From NCBI GenBank assembly GCA_020722545.1, contig DYKQ01000003.1, forward strand, positions 29,365 through 67,272: a DNA stretch of 37,908 bases, read 5' to 3'. How positions within the stretch are numbered: the stretch's first letter is position 1; every line of letters starts with the position of its first letter. The position numbers and the translations under genes were made by a program. The notes beneath the pieces are model-generated. The model saw nothing but the letters and a program-made list of their open reading frames with translations, did not search any database and was not told the origin of the DNA. This document shows, in pieces, positions 1-8,318 of the stretch. The stretch comes from Thiomonas intermedia. Its GTDB lineage: Bacteria; Pseudomonadota; Gammaproteobacteria; Burkholderiales; Burkholderiaceae_C.

Positions 1-380
1 GTGAAAACTGCGCCCTGCGCGTCCTTCGGATGCCCCTCCCAGCCTCCCCCACGGGCGGGGGAGGAGAGTTCAGCGTGGGGTGGCGACGCCTTGGCGGTTT
101 CCACGGCTTTGTTCTCTGAAGCCCCCCGCGGTTCGCCCCCTCCCCACTCGTGGGGAGGGTTGGGGTGGGGAGGGGTTTGCACCGCAGCCTTAGCACCCGC
201 CCCCCCTTCGCCCGGCTCTTCCGACGGAAACCGGCTGGCGTCGAAGTCCACCGCCGCCATTAATTCGACGCCGCCGACGATTTCCCGATTCGACAGGATG
301 ACCGCATCGGCGCCGAGATCGTTGCGGATGCGGGTCAGCACCTCGCGGGTATTCGTTCCGGTATAGCGTTTGATTTTCAC
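1..380 (-). CDS. flhF: Flagellar biosynthesis GTPase FlhF (partial, N-terminal part only)
   Basis: The gene starts with GTG at 380, 17 bases after the flhA stop, with GGAG eight bases upstream. The first residues, MKIKRYTGTNTREVLTRIR, followed by a stretch including GADAVILSNR, are the typical FlhF N-terminus. FlhF is an SRP-type GTPase that sets flagellar position and number; its GTPase domain would lie beyond the left edge. After about 45 family-like residues the frame enters an unusual Pro/Gly/His-rich stretch coded by two GC-rich palindromes (43-64 and 138-159), and it stays open to the window edge. FlhF normally has a poorly conserved linker here, so the insertion may be tolerated. It is the last gene seen of the fliOPQR-flhBA operon. 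Confidence 0.85.
   Translation of the reverse strand, partial: MKIKRYTGTNTREVLTRIRNDLGADAVILSNREIVGGVELMAAVDFDASRFPSEEPGEGGAGAKAAVQTPPHPNPPHEWGGGEPRGASENKAVETAKASPPHAELSSPARGGGWEGHPKDAQGAVF
43..64. repeat. GC-rich palindromic repeat inside flhF
   Basis: CCTCCCCC (43-50), a 6-base loop, and GGGGGAGG (57-64) form a perfect 8-bp stem. It is of the type usually found as dispersed extragenic palindromes, but here it lies in the open flhF frame about 75 bases from a similar element. Confidence 0.7.
138..159. repeat. GC-rich palindromic repeat inside flhF
   Basis: CCCTCCCCAC (138-147), TC, GTGGGGAGGG (150-159) is a perfect 10-bp stem with a 2-base loop. It is followed by a T/G-rich flank (160-176) that repeats the GGGGAGG core. 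The pair with 43-64 resembles a BIME-like arrangement of REP elements. It is translated in frame as part of FlhF. Confidence 0.75.
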
Positions 381-397
381 GATTCAGACTCCAGCAT

Positions 398-2500
398 TTA
401 CGCCCCCAGCGTGGCGGTGACCTTGACCTGTTTCTGGTCGGGAATTTCAGCATAGGACAGCACCCGCAGCCGCGGCGCACTGCGCGCCAGCAGCCGGGCG
501 AGAAACTGCCGCAGCGGCGCGCTGACCAGCAGCACGCCAGTCGCGCCCTGCGCTTCCATGCGCTGCATCAGATCGCGCGCCTTGTCCATCAGGCGCTGCG
601 CCAGCCCGGGTTCGACCGAGGGTTGTTGCGGGTCGGCGCGCAGGCTGGAAAGCAGAATCTGTTCCAACTGCCCGTCGAGCACCGCGGCAGAGAGTTCCTG
701 TCCATTGGGCGACAGACTCTGCACGATGTAAGCGCCCAGCGCCAGCCGCACGCGGGCGGTGAGTTCGTCGGTATCGCTCACCTGCGCCGCATGTTCGGCC
801 AGCACTTCGGCGATGGTGCGCATATCGCGGATGGGCACGCCTTCGGTCAGCAGGTTCTGCAGCACCTTGCGCAGCCGGTCGGCGGAAATGAGCTTGGGCA
901 CCAGGTCTTCGACCAGCTTGGGCGAACGCTTGGACAGATGCGCCAGCAGCCCTTCGACTTCTTCACGCCCGAGCAGTTCGGCCGCATGGGTTTGCAGCAG
1001 GTGGTGCAGATGCGTGGCGAGCACCGTGCTGGGATCGACCACGGTATAGCCCAGCGCCTGCGCGCGGTCGCGCTGCTCTTTGTTGATCCACACCGCGGGC
1101 AGGCCGAAGGCCGGGTCTTTGGTCGGCGTGCCCTGCAGATCGCCCATCACCTGCCCGGGGTTGATGGCCATGAGCAGGTCGGGGAAGATTTCGCCGCTGC
1201 CCACATCCACCCCCTTGAGCGCGATGCGATAGCCGCCGGGCCGCAGTTCGAGGTTGTCGCGGATATGCACCGAGGCGACGAGAAAGCCCATCTCCTGCGC
1301 AAATTTTTTGCGCACGCCACGGATGCGCCCGAGCAGCTCGCCGCCCTGGTTGCGGTCGACCAGCGGAATGAGGCGGTAGCCCACGTCGAGCGACAGCGTG
1401 TCGACCGGCTCGATCTGCTCCCAGCTCACTTCTTCCGGCTCGGTCGGCGCTGCGGCCTCGGGCGCGGCATGCGCCTGAGCGGCGGCCTGCTTCTGCTTTT
1501 TGAGCTGCCACCACAACACCCCGCCCAGCACCGCCGCCGCGCCGAGAAACGCCAGATGCGGCATGCCCGGCACCAGGCCCACCAGCCCCAGAATGCCCGC
1601 GGTGATGGCGAGCACGCGCGGCTGGTTGAACAACTGGCTGACCAGCTGCCGCCCCACGTCCTGCCCGGTGGACACATTGCTGATGACAATACCCGCGGCC
1701 ATGGAGATGACCAGCGCCGGAATCTGCGACACCAGCGCGTCGCCGATGGACAGCAGGGTGTAGTTCTGCGCGGCCTCGCCCAGACCCAGACCGTGCATGA
1801 ACACGCCGATGATCAGCCCGCCGATCAGGTTGATGAACAGAATGAGAATCGCCGCCACCGCGTCGCCGCGGACGAATTTGCTGGCGCCGTCCATCGCGCC
1901 GTAGAAGTCGGCTTCCTGCGCCACGTCGGCGCGGCGCCTGCGGGCCTCTTCCTGGTCGATCAGACCGGCGTTGAGGTCGGCGTCGATGGCCATCTGCTTG
2001 CCCGGCATGGCGTCGAGGGTGAAGCGTGCGCTCACTTCGGCGATGCGCCCCGCGCCCTTGGTGATCACCACGAAGTTGATCACCACCAGAATGGCGAACA
2101 CGATGATGCCCACCGCGTAGTTGCCCCCCACCACAAACTTGCCGAACGACTCGATCACCGCCCCGGCGGCGCCCTCGCCGTTCTGCCCGTGCAGCAGAAT
2201 GACCCGCGCCGCCGCGACGTTGAGCGACAGCCGCAGCAGCGTGGTGAACAGCAGCGCGGTGGGAAACGCGGCGAAGTCCAGCGGCCGGGTGAGATAGAGC
2301 GTCACCAGCATGATGATCAGCGACAACACGATGTTGAAGGTGAACAGCATGTCAAGCACGAAGGTGGGCAGCGGCACCACCAGCATCATCAGGATGAGCA
2401 CCACCAGAATCGGGGCGGCGAGCATGCGCCAGTCCATGCGCTTGAGCAACGTGCGCCAGGCCGGCATGACGGTCGGGGAGGAAGAAGGGGAAGTGGCCAT
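398..2500 (-). CDS. flhA: Flagellar export gate protein FlhA
   Basis: A 700-residue inner-membrane protein of the FHIPEP family, of normal length. It forms the nonameric export gate of the flagellar type III secretion apparatus. The N-terminal half has about eight hydrophobic segments, starting near residue 29. The conserved cytoplasmic loop with GAGRIAEVSARFTLDAMPGK lies between them, and a soluble C-terminal domain binds export chaperones. The start is ATG at 2500, 5 bases after the flhB stop. Operon order flhB-flhA-flhF is typical of beta- and gammaproteobacteria. Nothing looks broken. Confidence 0.97.
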   Translation of the reverse strand: MATSPSSSPTVMPAWRTLLKRMDWRMLAAPILVVLILMMLVVPLPTFVLDMLFTFNIVLSLIIMLVTLYLTRPLDFAAFPTALLFTTLLRLSLNVAAARVILLHGQNGEGAAGAVIESFGKFVVGGNYAVGIIVFAILVVINFVVITKGAGRIAEVSARFTLDAMPGKQMAIDADLNAGLIDQEEARRRRADVAQEADFYGAMDGASKFVRGDAVAAILILFINLIGGLIIGVFMHGLGLGEAAQNYTLLSIGDALVSQIPALVISMAAGIVISNVSTGQDVGRQLVSQLFNQPRVLAITAGILGLVGLVPGMPHLAFLGAAAVLGGVLWWQLKKQKQAAAQAHAAPEAAAPTEPEEVSWEQIEPVDTLSLDVGYRLIPLVDRNQGGELLGRIRGVRKKFAQEMGFLVASVHIRDNLELRPGGYRIALKGVDVGSGEIFPDLLMAINPGQVMGDLQGTPTKDPAFGLPAVWINKEQRDRAQALGYTVVDPSTVLATHLHHLLQTHAAELLGREEVEGLLAHLSKRSPKLVEDLVPKLISADRLRKVLQNLLTEGVPIRDMRTIAEVLAEHAAQVSDTDELTARVRLALGAYIVQSLSPNGQELSAAVLDGQLEQILLSSLRADPQQPSVEPGLAQRLMDKARDLMQRMEAQGATGVLLVSAPLRQFLARLLARSAPRLRVLSYAEIPDQKQVKVTATLGA

Positions 2501-2505
2501 GGGGC

Positions 2506-3627
2506 TTACTCGTTCACGACAAAGTCAGCGGGAATTTCCCAGTCGTCGGGCACTACCGCCCTCTGCGGGGCGGCGCGCAACTGGAATACATAGGCCAGCA
2601 GCAGCGCCACGGCGTTGTAAAGCGCCACCGGAATCTCCTGCTCCAGTTCGGCGTGGTGGTAGAGCGCGCGCGCCAGCGGCGGCGCCTCGATCACCGGCAC
2701 GTTGTGCTCGGCGGCAATCTCGCGAATGCGCGCAGCCACCCGATCGGCCCCGAGAGCCAACACCACCGGGGCGCGGTTCTTGCCCTCTTTGTAGGCCAGC
2801 GCCACGGCATAGTGCGTCGGGTTGGTCACCACCACATCGGCCTTGGGCACGGCGGCCATCATGCGCTTGCGGGCGCGCTCACGCTGCAGCTGACGCATCT
2901 TCTGCTTGATCTGCGGATTGCCCTCGCTTTCGCGCATTTCATCCTGCAGGTCCTGGCGGCTCATCTTGAGTTTTTTGTTCATCTGGAACAACTGCCACGG
3001 CACATCAACGGCCGCCACCAGCAGCGTGCCCGAAGCCATCCACAGAAAAGCGCGGGCGGTGATCTGGCCGAGCTGCACCTGCGCCAGTTGAGGCTCCACC
3101 TGCAGCAGGCCGAGCAGCGCGCCGCGTTCGTTCCAGATCACGATGCCCGCGATCACCGCAATCACAATGGCCTTGAGCAAGGCCTTGCCCAGCTCACCCA
3201 GCCCGGTGATGGAAAACATGCGCCCGATGCCCTTGACCGGATCGAGGCGGCTGAAGTCCGGCGCCAGCGCCTCGGTGCTGAACACCCAGCCCCCCATGGC
3301 CACGCCGCCCGCCGCACTGGCCAGAAAGGTCAGCGCCAACAGCGGCGCCAGCACGATGAGCCCGAGCACCAGCACTCGGCCTGCGGCCTGCAACATGGCG
3401 GCGGGGTCTTGCGAGGCGCTGGCGGAAACCGTCAGCCCGGTCTGCAGCAGCTCACGCCCCATGTCGTAGAACCATCCCCCTGCGGTGTACACCACGGCGG
3501 CCATGCCGAGCAGCAGCAGGCTGGAAGTGAGGTCGCGCGAGCGCGCCACCTGCCCCTTTTCGCGCGCCTGCTGCTTGCGCTTTTGCGAGGCGGGTAATTC
3601 CTTTTCCTGGGCGCTGTCTTCAGCCAT
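2506..3627 (-). CDS. flhB: Flagellar export specificity switch FlhB
   Basis: A 373-residue membrane component of the flagellar export apparatus that switches substrate from rod/hook to filament subunits. The charged N-terminus is followed by four hydrophobic segments and a cytoplasmic domain. The self-cleavage motif NPTH lies at residues 269-272, the family position, so the autocleaving switch should work. The start is ATG at 3627, 15 bases after the fliR stop. The C-terminal tail past residue 350 is the usual variable part. Confidence 0.97.
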   Translation of the reverse strand: MAEDSAQEKELPASQKRKQQAREKGQVARSRDLTSSLLLLGMAAVVYTAGGWFYDMGRELLQTGLTVSASASQDPAAMLQAAGRVLVLGLIVLAPLLALTFLASAAGGVAMGGWVFSTEALAPDFSRLDPVKGIGRMFSITGLGELGKALLKAIVIAVIAGIVIWNERGALLGLLQVEPQLAQVQLGQITARAFLWMASGTLLVAAVDVPWQLFQMNKKLKMSRQDLQDEMRESEGNPQIKQKMRQLQRERARKRMMAAVPKADVVVTNPTHYAVALAYKEGKNRAPVVLALGADRVAARIREIAAEHNVPVIEAPPLARALYHHAELEQEIPVALYNAVALLLAYVFQLRAAPQRAVVPDDWEIPADFVVNE

Positions 3628-3642
3628 GTCTTGCTCCTGCGC

Positions 3643-4437
3643 CTAGCGCGCCCCGCCCTGCTGCAACACCTGTCCAGACAGGCTCAGACCCACATCCACC
3701 AGATGCTGCACCACGTTCTGCATCACCGGCATGACCAGATACAGCGCCAGAAAACCCATGACGAAAAACATCGGGAAGCCCACGGCGAACAGATTGAGCT
3801 GCGGCGCGAGCTTGGTCAGCACGCCCAGCCCGAGGTTGGCGATGAGCAGCACCCCGATCACCGGCGCCGCCAGCGCCAGCCCCAGGCTGAAAATGGCGCT
3901 GCCGCCCTGCTGCGCCAGGGTGAACCAGGTCTGCGCGGCCAGCCCCAGATTGGGCGCGACCGGCAGCAGGGTGAAGCTGCGCGCAATCACCGCCAGCAAA
4001 ACGAGGTGGCCGTTGACCGCCAGAAACAGCAGCATCGTGACCATATTGAGAAAGCTCGCCAGACTGGTGACCTGCACGCCCTGCACCGGGTCGTACAGGG
4101 TGGCGAAGCCCATGCCCATCTGCAAGCCGATCACGCTGCCGGCGAACATCACCGCGCTGAGAATCAGGGTCATCGACAGGCCGATGGCCCCGCCGACCAG
4201 CAGTTGCTGCAACAACAGCATCCACGCAGTCGCGGTGCCGAATTGCACCGGCGGCATGGCGGGCAAGGCCGGGGCGATGGCCACGGCGATGAGCACCGCC
4301 AGACCGACGCGAACCATCGTGGGCAGGCTGCCCATGCTGAAGACCGGCGCCAGCGACAGCATGGCCAGCACCCGCACGAACGGCCAGAAAAACGCGCCGA
4401 TCCACGTCTCGATCTGGGTGCTGGTGAAATGAATCAT
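3643..4437 (-). CDS. fliR: Flagellar export gate protein FliR
   Basis: A 264-residue polytopic membrane protein of the FliR/SpaR family, usual length about 260. With FliP and FliQ it builds the helical core of the flagellar export channel. Hydrophobic segments run through most of the protein, and the segment around GLQMGMGFATLYDP is a recognisable FliR region. The start is ATG at 4437, 16 bases after the fliQ stop. Confidence 0.95.
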   Translation of the reverse strand: MIHFTSTQIETWIGAFFWPFVRVLAMLSLAPVFSMGSLPTMVRVGLAVLIAVAIAPALPAMPPVQFGTATAWMLLLQQLLVGGAIGLSMTLILSAVMFAGSVIGLQMGMGFATLYDPVQGVQVTSLASFLNMVTMLLFLAVNGHLVLLAVIARSFTLLPVAPNLGLAAQTWFTLAQQGGSAIFSLGLALAAPVIGVLLIANLGLGVLTKLAPQLNLFAVGFPMFFVMGFLALYLVMPVMQNVVQHLVDVGLSLSGQVLQQGGAR

Positions 4438-4453
4438 GGCGTGCGCGGCAGCA

Positions 4454-4729
4454 TCAACCGCCGCTGATGAGATGCGGAATGCTCTGGAACAGACGGATGG
4501 TGAAGTCCATCATCACATGCAGCATCCACGGCCCGGCAATCACCCCGGCCAGCCCCATGGCGAGCACCTTGGGCACGAAGCTCAGGGTCATTTCGTTGAG
4601 CTGGGTCGCCGCCTGAATCAGGCTCACCACCAGACCGACGACCAGCGCCACCCCCAGCAGCGGCAGCGCCACGAGAAAAGTCACCCAGAGGGCCTGCTGA
4701 GCGATGGTGGTAATGGCTTCTGGAGTCAT
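4454..4729 (-). CDS. fliQ: Flagellar export gate protein FliQ
   Basis: A 91-residue protein with two transmembrane helices (about residues 14-36 and 50-75), the usual FliQ size and layout. It is a core subunit of the FliPQR export channel. The start is ATG at 4729, 13 bases downstream of the fliP stop, and the AGGAGG just upstream (RC of 4735-4740) is a strong ribosome binding site. Confidence 0.95.
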   Translation of the reverse strand: MTPEAITTIAQQALWVTFLVALPLLGVALVVGLVVSLIQAATQLNEMTLSFVPKVLAMGLAGVIAGPWMLHVMMDFTIRLFQSIPHLISGG

Positions 4730-4742
4730 GTCGTCCTCCTAA

Positions 4743-5510
4743 TCAGTGGATGAAGCTCTGCATCAGCGAGCCGATCACCAGTTCCCACCCGCCCACCAGC
4801 ACGAACAGCATGAGCTTGAGCGGAAACGACACGGTGACGGGCGAGAGCATCATCATGCCCATGGACATCAGCACCGCGGCCACCACCATGTCGATGATCA
4901 GAAAGGGGATGAAGATCACGAAGCCGATCTGGAAAGCGGTCTTCAGCTCCGAGGTCACGAAGGCCGGAACCAGCAGGCTCATGGGCGTGTCTTCCGGCTT
5001 GTCCAGCGCCTTGTGCCCCGAGAGCTTGACGAACAGCGCCAGGTCGTCCTGCCGCGTCTGCCCCAGCATGAAGGTGCGCAGCGGCGCGGCGCCCTTTTGC
5101 AGCGCTTGCTGCATGGTGATCTGGTTGTCCATCAGCGGCTTGATCGCCACGTCGTTGACCTGATTGAGCACCGGGCTCATGACGAAGAAAGTGAGAAACA
5201 GCGACAGCCCGACGATGACCTGGCTGGGCGGCGCCGTGGTCGTGCCCAGCGCCTGCTTGAGCAGCGACAGCACGATGATGATGCGGGTGAACGCCGTCAT
5301 CATCAGCAGCATGGCCGGCAGGAACACCAGCGCGGTCATGAACAGCAGGGTCTGCACGCTCAAGCTGTATTCGGTGCCGCCGCCCGCTGCCGGGCTGGAG
5401 GTGAACGCGGGCAACACCTGCGCACTCGCCCACAGCGGCACGAGCAGCAAGGCGGCCGCCAGACCGCGTGGCAGCCAGCGCAAGGGCCGCAGCAAGTGCG
5501 CGCGCATCAT
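4743..5510 (-). CDS. fliP: Flagellar export gate protein FliP
   Basis: A 255-residue FliP homologue with a cleavable-looking N-terminal signal (residues 1-31, ending ASA), as FliP proteins usually have. The conserved FLPAMLLMMTAFTRIIIVLS region follows, then a periplasmic segment and the C-terminal membrane pair. Two adjacent ATG codons (5510 and 5507) compete as start. The upstream fliO stop codon overlaps this ATG in an ATGA arrangement, which indicates translational coupling. Confidence 0.96.
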   Translation of the reverse strand: MMRAHLLRPLRWLPRGLAAALLLVPLWASAQVLPAFTSSPAAGGGTEYSLSVQTLLFMTALVFLPAMLLMMTAFTRIIIVLSLLKQALGTTTAPPSQVIVGLSLFLTFFVMSPVLNQVNDVAIKPLMDNQITMQQALQKGAAPLRTFMLGQTRQDDLALFVKLSGHKALDKPEDTPMSLLVPAFVTSELKTAFQIGFVIFIPFLIIDMVVAAVLMSMGMMMLSPVTVSFPLKLMLFVLVGGWELVIGSLMQSFIH

Positions 5511-5893
5511 GGCTTGACCTTTCCGCGCTGCTCGACCGCGCGCCGCAGCCAGTCGGGAAAGGTCGGCGGCAGTGCGGCGCCCAAGCCCTGCCCCGCCGCT
5601 GGCGGCTGCAACTCAATGGGCGTGCTCAGCACATGCAGGCAGGCCAGACCCTGAGCGCTCGACCCCAGCAGCAGTTGCTGCTCACCCACCTGAACCAGCA
5701 GCAGACGCTCGCGCGGCGCCAGGCTCAGGGTGGCCAGCACCCGCATCGGTCCGCTCGGCGTGCGCAGACCAGTTTGAAAGCGTTTGAGCAACCACAGCGC
5801 GGCAACCAACACCACGATGACGACGACCAGACCGCCGAACACGCGCAGCAGTTCGGTCCAACTCAGCGGATCGGGCAAGGCAGAGGGCGACAT
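5507..5893 (-). CDS. fliO: Flagellar biosynthesis protein FliO
   Basis: A 128-residue protein with one transmembrane helix (about residues 17-40) and a small cytoplasmic domain carrying the family-type stretch LSLAPRERLLLVQVGEQQLL. FliO helps assemble FliP into the export gate. It is the first gene of this flagellar operon in the window: fliL, fliM and fliN, which often precede it, are absent, and the next gene upstream is divergent yccF. The start is ATG at 5893. No strong promoter is evident in the 184-base divergent gap. Confidence 0.9.
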   Translation of the reverse strand: MSPSALPDPLSWTELLRVFGGLVVVIVVLVAALWLLKRFQTGLRTPSGPMRVLATLSLAPRERLLLVQVGEQQLLLGSSAQGLACLHVLSTPIELQPPAAGQGLGAALPPTFPDWLRRAVEQRGKVKP

Positions 5894-6077
5894 GGCGGCG
5901 ACGATTTCCTGACGTTTGCACGTCCTGCCGTCGGTCGATTGACGCCAGAGCGGGAAAAACCCCCGTCTGCCTCACCTCGACCCGTCATGCGGCAGGACTT
6001 CCGCCCCTGTCTTTGCAATCCGCGGGCCAAGGCCGCATGTCAAGCAAAATACCCCTGTTCGTCATCCAAGGACTTTC

Positions 6078-6461
6078 ATGCGACTCATCGGCAACATTCT
6101 CTGGTTCATCCTCGGCGGCTTTGTCATGGGCCTGGCCTGGTGGTTCACCGCGCTGATCTGCGCCATCACCATCATCGGCATTCCCTGGGCGATTGCCGCG
6201 TTTCGCATCGGCGCCTTCAGCTTCTGGCCCTTCGGCCGCAAGGTGGCGGACAAACCCGCGGGCACGCTGGGCAGCGGCATCAGCGCCCTGGGCAATCTGA
6301 TCTGGGCCATCCTGTTCGGCTGGTGGCTGGCGCTGGGACACCTGATTTCGGCGGCGCTGTGCGCCATCACCATCATCGGCATTCCCTTCGCCCTGCAGCA
6401 CATCAAGCTGGCCGGACTGGCGTTCTTCCCCTACGGCAAGGAGATCGTGCCGATCAACTGA
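6078..6461 (+). CDS. yccF: YccF family inner-membrane protein
   Basis: A 127-residue protein of the YccF (DUF307) family, function unknown. It has an internal duplication: the phrase CAITIIGIP appears twice (about residues 29-37 and 95-103), each time within a hydrophobic segment, separated by a short loop with FWPFGRK. The start is ATG at 6078, with AAGGA about eight bases upstream. It is transcribed divergently from fliO and appears monocistronic. Confidence 0.9.
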   Translation: MRLIGNILWFILGGFVMGLAWWFTALICAITIIGIPWAIAAFRIGAFSFWPFGRKVADKPAGTLGSGISALGNLIWAILFGWWLALGHLISAALCAITIIGIPFALQHIKLAGLAFFPYGKEIVPIN

Positions 6462-6465
6462 CAGG

Positions 6466-6630
6466 ACTCGGGTCCACGAGCCGGGCGTAGCGCCGTTGAT
6501 GCTGACGCTGTGGGCTGTGGCGCTGGATGCGGCGCAAGTCTGCCGGGGCGGCTTCGGGCGAGAGACCGCTGCCGACCAATTTCAGTCGCTGGCGCATCAC
6601 GCGGTACAGGTACGGGTGAGCAGGCAAACC
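6466..6630 (-). pseudogene. Remnant of a transposase C-terminus (IS4/IS1634-like)
   Basis: On the minus strand, one frame reads ...YLYRVMRQRLKLVGSG followed by LSPEAAPADLRRIQRHS. After a small frameshift near 6515 another frame continues HSVSINGAT. The arrangement RLK...LRRIQRHSVSINGA is what I recall from the C-terminal end of IS4/IS1634-type transposases. There is no start codon in register, no catalytic DDE part and no terminal repeats, so this is a decayed tail. The 6462-6962 interval otherwise holds only a near-perfect palindrome at 6897-6928 and no convincing gene. Confidence 0.4.
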
Positions 6631-6896
6631 GCCTTTTTATAATCGCCGCTGGCTTTTTTGTCTTCCTTCATGGGCGCATCGTCGTCGGCGTCCCCGAACA
6701 CCCTGTGCATGGAGAAAATCAGGAATGAGGTGGCGCCTGCGCTCCCTGCACCGAAGTGCAAAAGACCTGAAGTCGTCTACGCTTTTAGGGCTTTTGTGCG
6801 ATGACGGCGCCGGGTTGGCAGGGCATTGGGTTTCAAAATAGACTGCCCTCCTGCACTCAGCCCAGGAGTCTGCCGGGCTTGGGGCGCGGATGGCGA

Positions 6897-6928
6897 AAAA
6901 TGGCGCTGCGGCGCCGCAGCACCATTTT
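6897..6928. repeat. 32-bp near-perfect palindrome upstream of the NUDIX gene
   Basis: AAAATGGCGCTGCGGC and GCCGCAGCACCATTTT are inverted copies with a single mismatched pair. It ends 34 bases before the NUDIX start codon. It could be a hairpin in the mRNA leader, an operator, or part of a mobile-element end. Confidence 0.6.
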
Positions 6929-6962
6929 GCAGCCCGCGATCCTCAAGTCCGACTCCTACCCC

Positions 6963-7505
6963 ATGCACAATCCGCCCATACGCCATTGCACCGCCTGCGG
7001 CTCCCCGGTGATTTACCGCGTGCCTGAAGGCGATTCTCGTCTGCGCGCGGTTTGCCCGGCCTGCGGGCACATCCAGTACGAAAATCCGCGCAACATCGTC
7101 GGCGTCATACCGGCCTGGGGGCAGCAGGTTTTGTTGTGCAAGCGGGCGATCGAACCGCGTTATGGTTTGTGGACCTTGCCCGCGGGCTTCATGGAAATTG
7201 GCGAAAGCACCGAAGCGGGCGCCCTTCGCGAGACCCGTGAAGAAGTCGGCGCCGAAGTGGCGTTGAATGGTCTTTACGCGGTCATCAACGTGCTGCCCGC
7301 GAATCAGGTCTATTTCTTTTACCGGGGGCAACTCACCCAGCCCCAATGGCAGGCGGGAGAAGAGAGTCTCGATGTCCGGCTTTTTCACGAAGCGGACATT
7401 CCCTGGGAGCAGATCGCCTTTCGCAGCGTGGCGCAAACGCTCAAACGCTACTTCGCAGACCTGCGCGCCGGGCGCTTCCAGATCCACACCTTCGATATCG
7501 CCTAA
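6963..7505 (+). CDS. Zinc-ribbon NUDIX hydrolase
   Basis: A 180-residue protein with an N-terminal zinc ribbon (two C-x2-C pairs: HCTACG and VCPACG, residues 9-38) followed by NPR and a NUDIX domain. The Nudix box is complete: GFMEIGESTEAGALRETREE followed by VGAEV. These enzymes hydrolyse nucleoside-diphosphate-X compounds; the ribbon plus NPR resembles NudC/ADP-ribose pyrophosphatase relatives, but the exact substrate cannot be read from sequence. I chose ATG at 6963 because the zinc ribbon starts right after it. Longer upstream starts would include the palindrome and have no family-like residues. It converges on the next gene with a 14-base gap. Confidence 0.88.
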   Translation: MHNPPIRHCTACGSPVIYRVPEGDSRLRAVCPACGHIQYENPRNIVGVIPAWGQQVLLCKRAIEPRYGLWTLPAGFMEIGESTEAGALRETREEVGAEVALNGLYAVINVLPANQVYFFYRGQLTQPQWQAGEESLDVRLFHEADIPWEQIAFRSVAQTLKRYFADLRAGRFQIHTFDIA

Positions 7506-7519
7506 AAGCTGGGTCTCGC

Positions 7520-8260
7520 TCAGGCGCAGCCGCCCATCGGCAATTCGCTGCCCGCATGGAACAGTTTCCAGAAGCCATAGGCGGCAAACAGCAAGAGCAG
7601 CGTCCCGGCAGCCAGGTGAAACCAGCGCTGATTGGTGCGCTGACTCACCCAACGCAGCGTGTGACCGGCAAACAGCATATGCGGCAGAGTGCCCAGGCCG
7701 AAGGCCAGCATGGCCAGCGCGCCCTCCCATGCCGTGGCGCTGAGAAACGCCAGAGAAAGTGCTGAATACACCAGCCCACAAGGCAGCAAACCCCAAAGTA
7801 ACCCGGCGCCCAGCCGTTTGGGAAAGGTGTTGAAGGGCAGCAGCCGCGATAGCAAGGGCTGAGTCAACCGGGTCAATCCACGCCCAACCCAACTGCCGCC
7901 GAGCCACTTCTGCTGCCAGGCCAGCCAGCGCGGTGAAAGCACCTGTTGCAGGATCATCCATAGGCCCGCCGCAACGAGCACCAGGTTGCCAAGGGTAAAA
8001 AGGCTCAGTTGCACCGGCCGCGCGCTCGCGGCCCACACCCCAGCGCCGATCAAACCCGCGATTCCCCCCAAAATAGTGTAAGACAACACCCGTGCGCCCT
8101 GTAATTGCAGCTGATTTTGAAACAACCGACGCGCAGGAAGGAGCACATGCTCTGTGGATGCGCGCTCGGAGGCCACCACCAGTCCCCCGCACATGGCGGC
8201 GCAGTGCAGCCCGCCCGTGAGGCCCATCAACAACAGGGTCAGTGGAATGGTTGTATTCAT
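7520..8260 (-). CDS. TauE/SafE-like (DsbD_2 family) membrane protein
   Basis: A 246-residue polytopic membrane protein with the diagnostic GLTGGLHCAAMCGG motif at about residues 13-26 and a second LLPCGLVYSAL motif. Such proteins are usually annotated as sulfite exporter TauE/SafE or urease-accessory-like, and in many proteobacteria they lie among the cbb3 oxidase assembly genes next to FNR, as here. A role in metal or thiol handling during cbb3 maturation is an inference from that context. I chose ATG at 8260; a longer reading would overlap the start of the divergent fnr. Confidence 0.82.
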   Translation of the reverse strand: MNTTIPLTLLLMGLTGGLHCAAMCGGLVVASERASTEHVLLPARRLFQNQLQLQGARVLSYTILGGIAGLIGAGVWAASARPVQLSLFTLGNLVLVAAGLWMILQQVLSPRWLAWQQKWLGGSWVGRGLTRLTQPLLSRLLPFNTFPKRLGAGLLWGLLPCGLVYSALSLAFLSATAWEGALAMLAFGLGTLPHMLFAGHTLRWVSQRTNQRWFHLAAGTLLLLFAAYGFWKLFHAGSELPMGGCA

Positions 8261-8318
8261 GGTGTTCTGCTGTATTCTGTAAACATCAACTGAAGCAAAT
8301 ATTGCGACATCCAAATCT

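Noticed and set aside
623-2593. A 656-codon open frame antisense to flhA
   Set aside because: Same reason: the composition is that of an antisense shadow of a GC-rich membrane-protein gene.
6600-6711. A 37-codon minus-strand frame starting at ATG 6711
   Set aside because: No ribosome site, no recognisable motif, and it overlaps the transposase remnant.
6777-8192. A 471-codon open frame on the minus strand across the NUDIX gene and part of the TauE/SafE-like gene
   Set aside because: It overlaps two clear genes in another frame or strand and has no coherent domain.
8276-8289. Possible FNR site TCTGT-N4-ATCAA between fnr and the TauE/SafE-like gene
   Set aside because: Only one half-site fits the consensus; the other matches at two of five positions.
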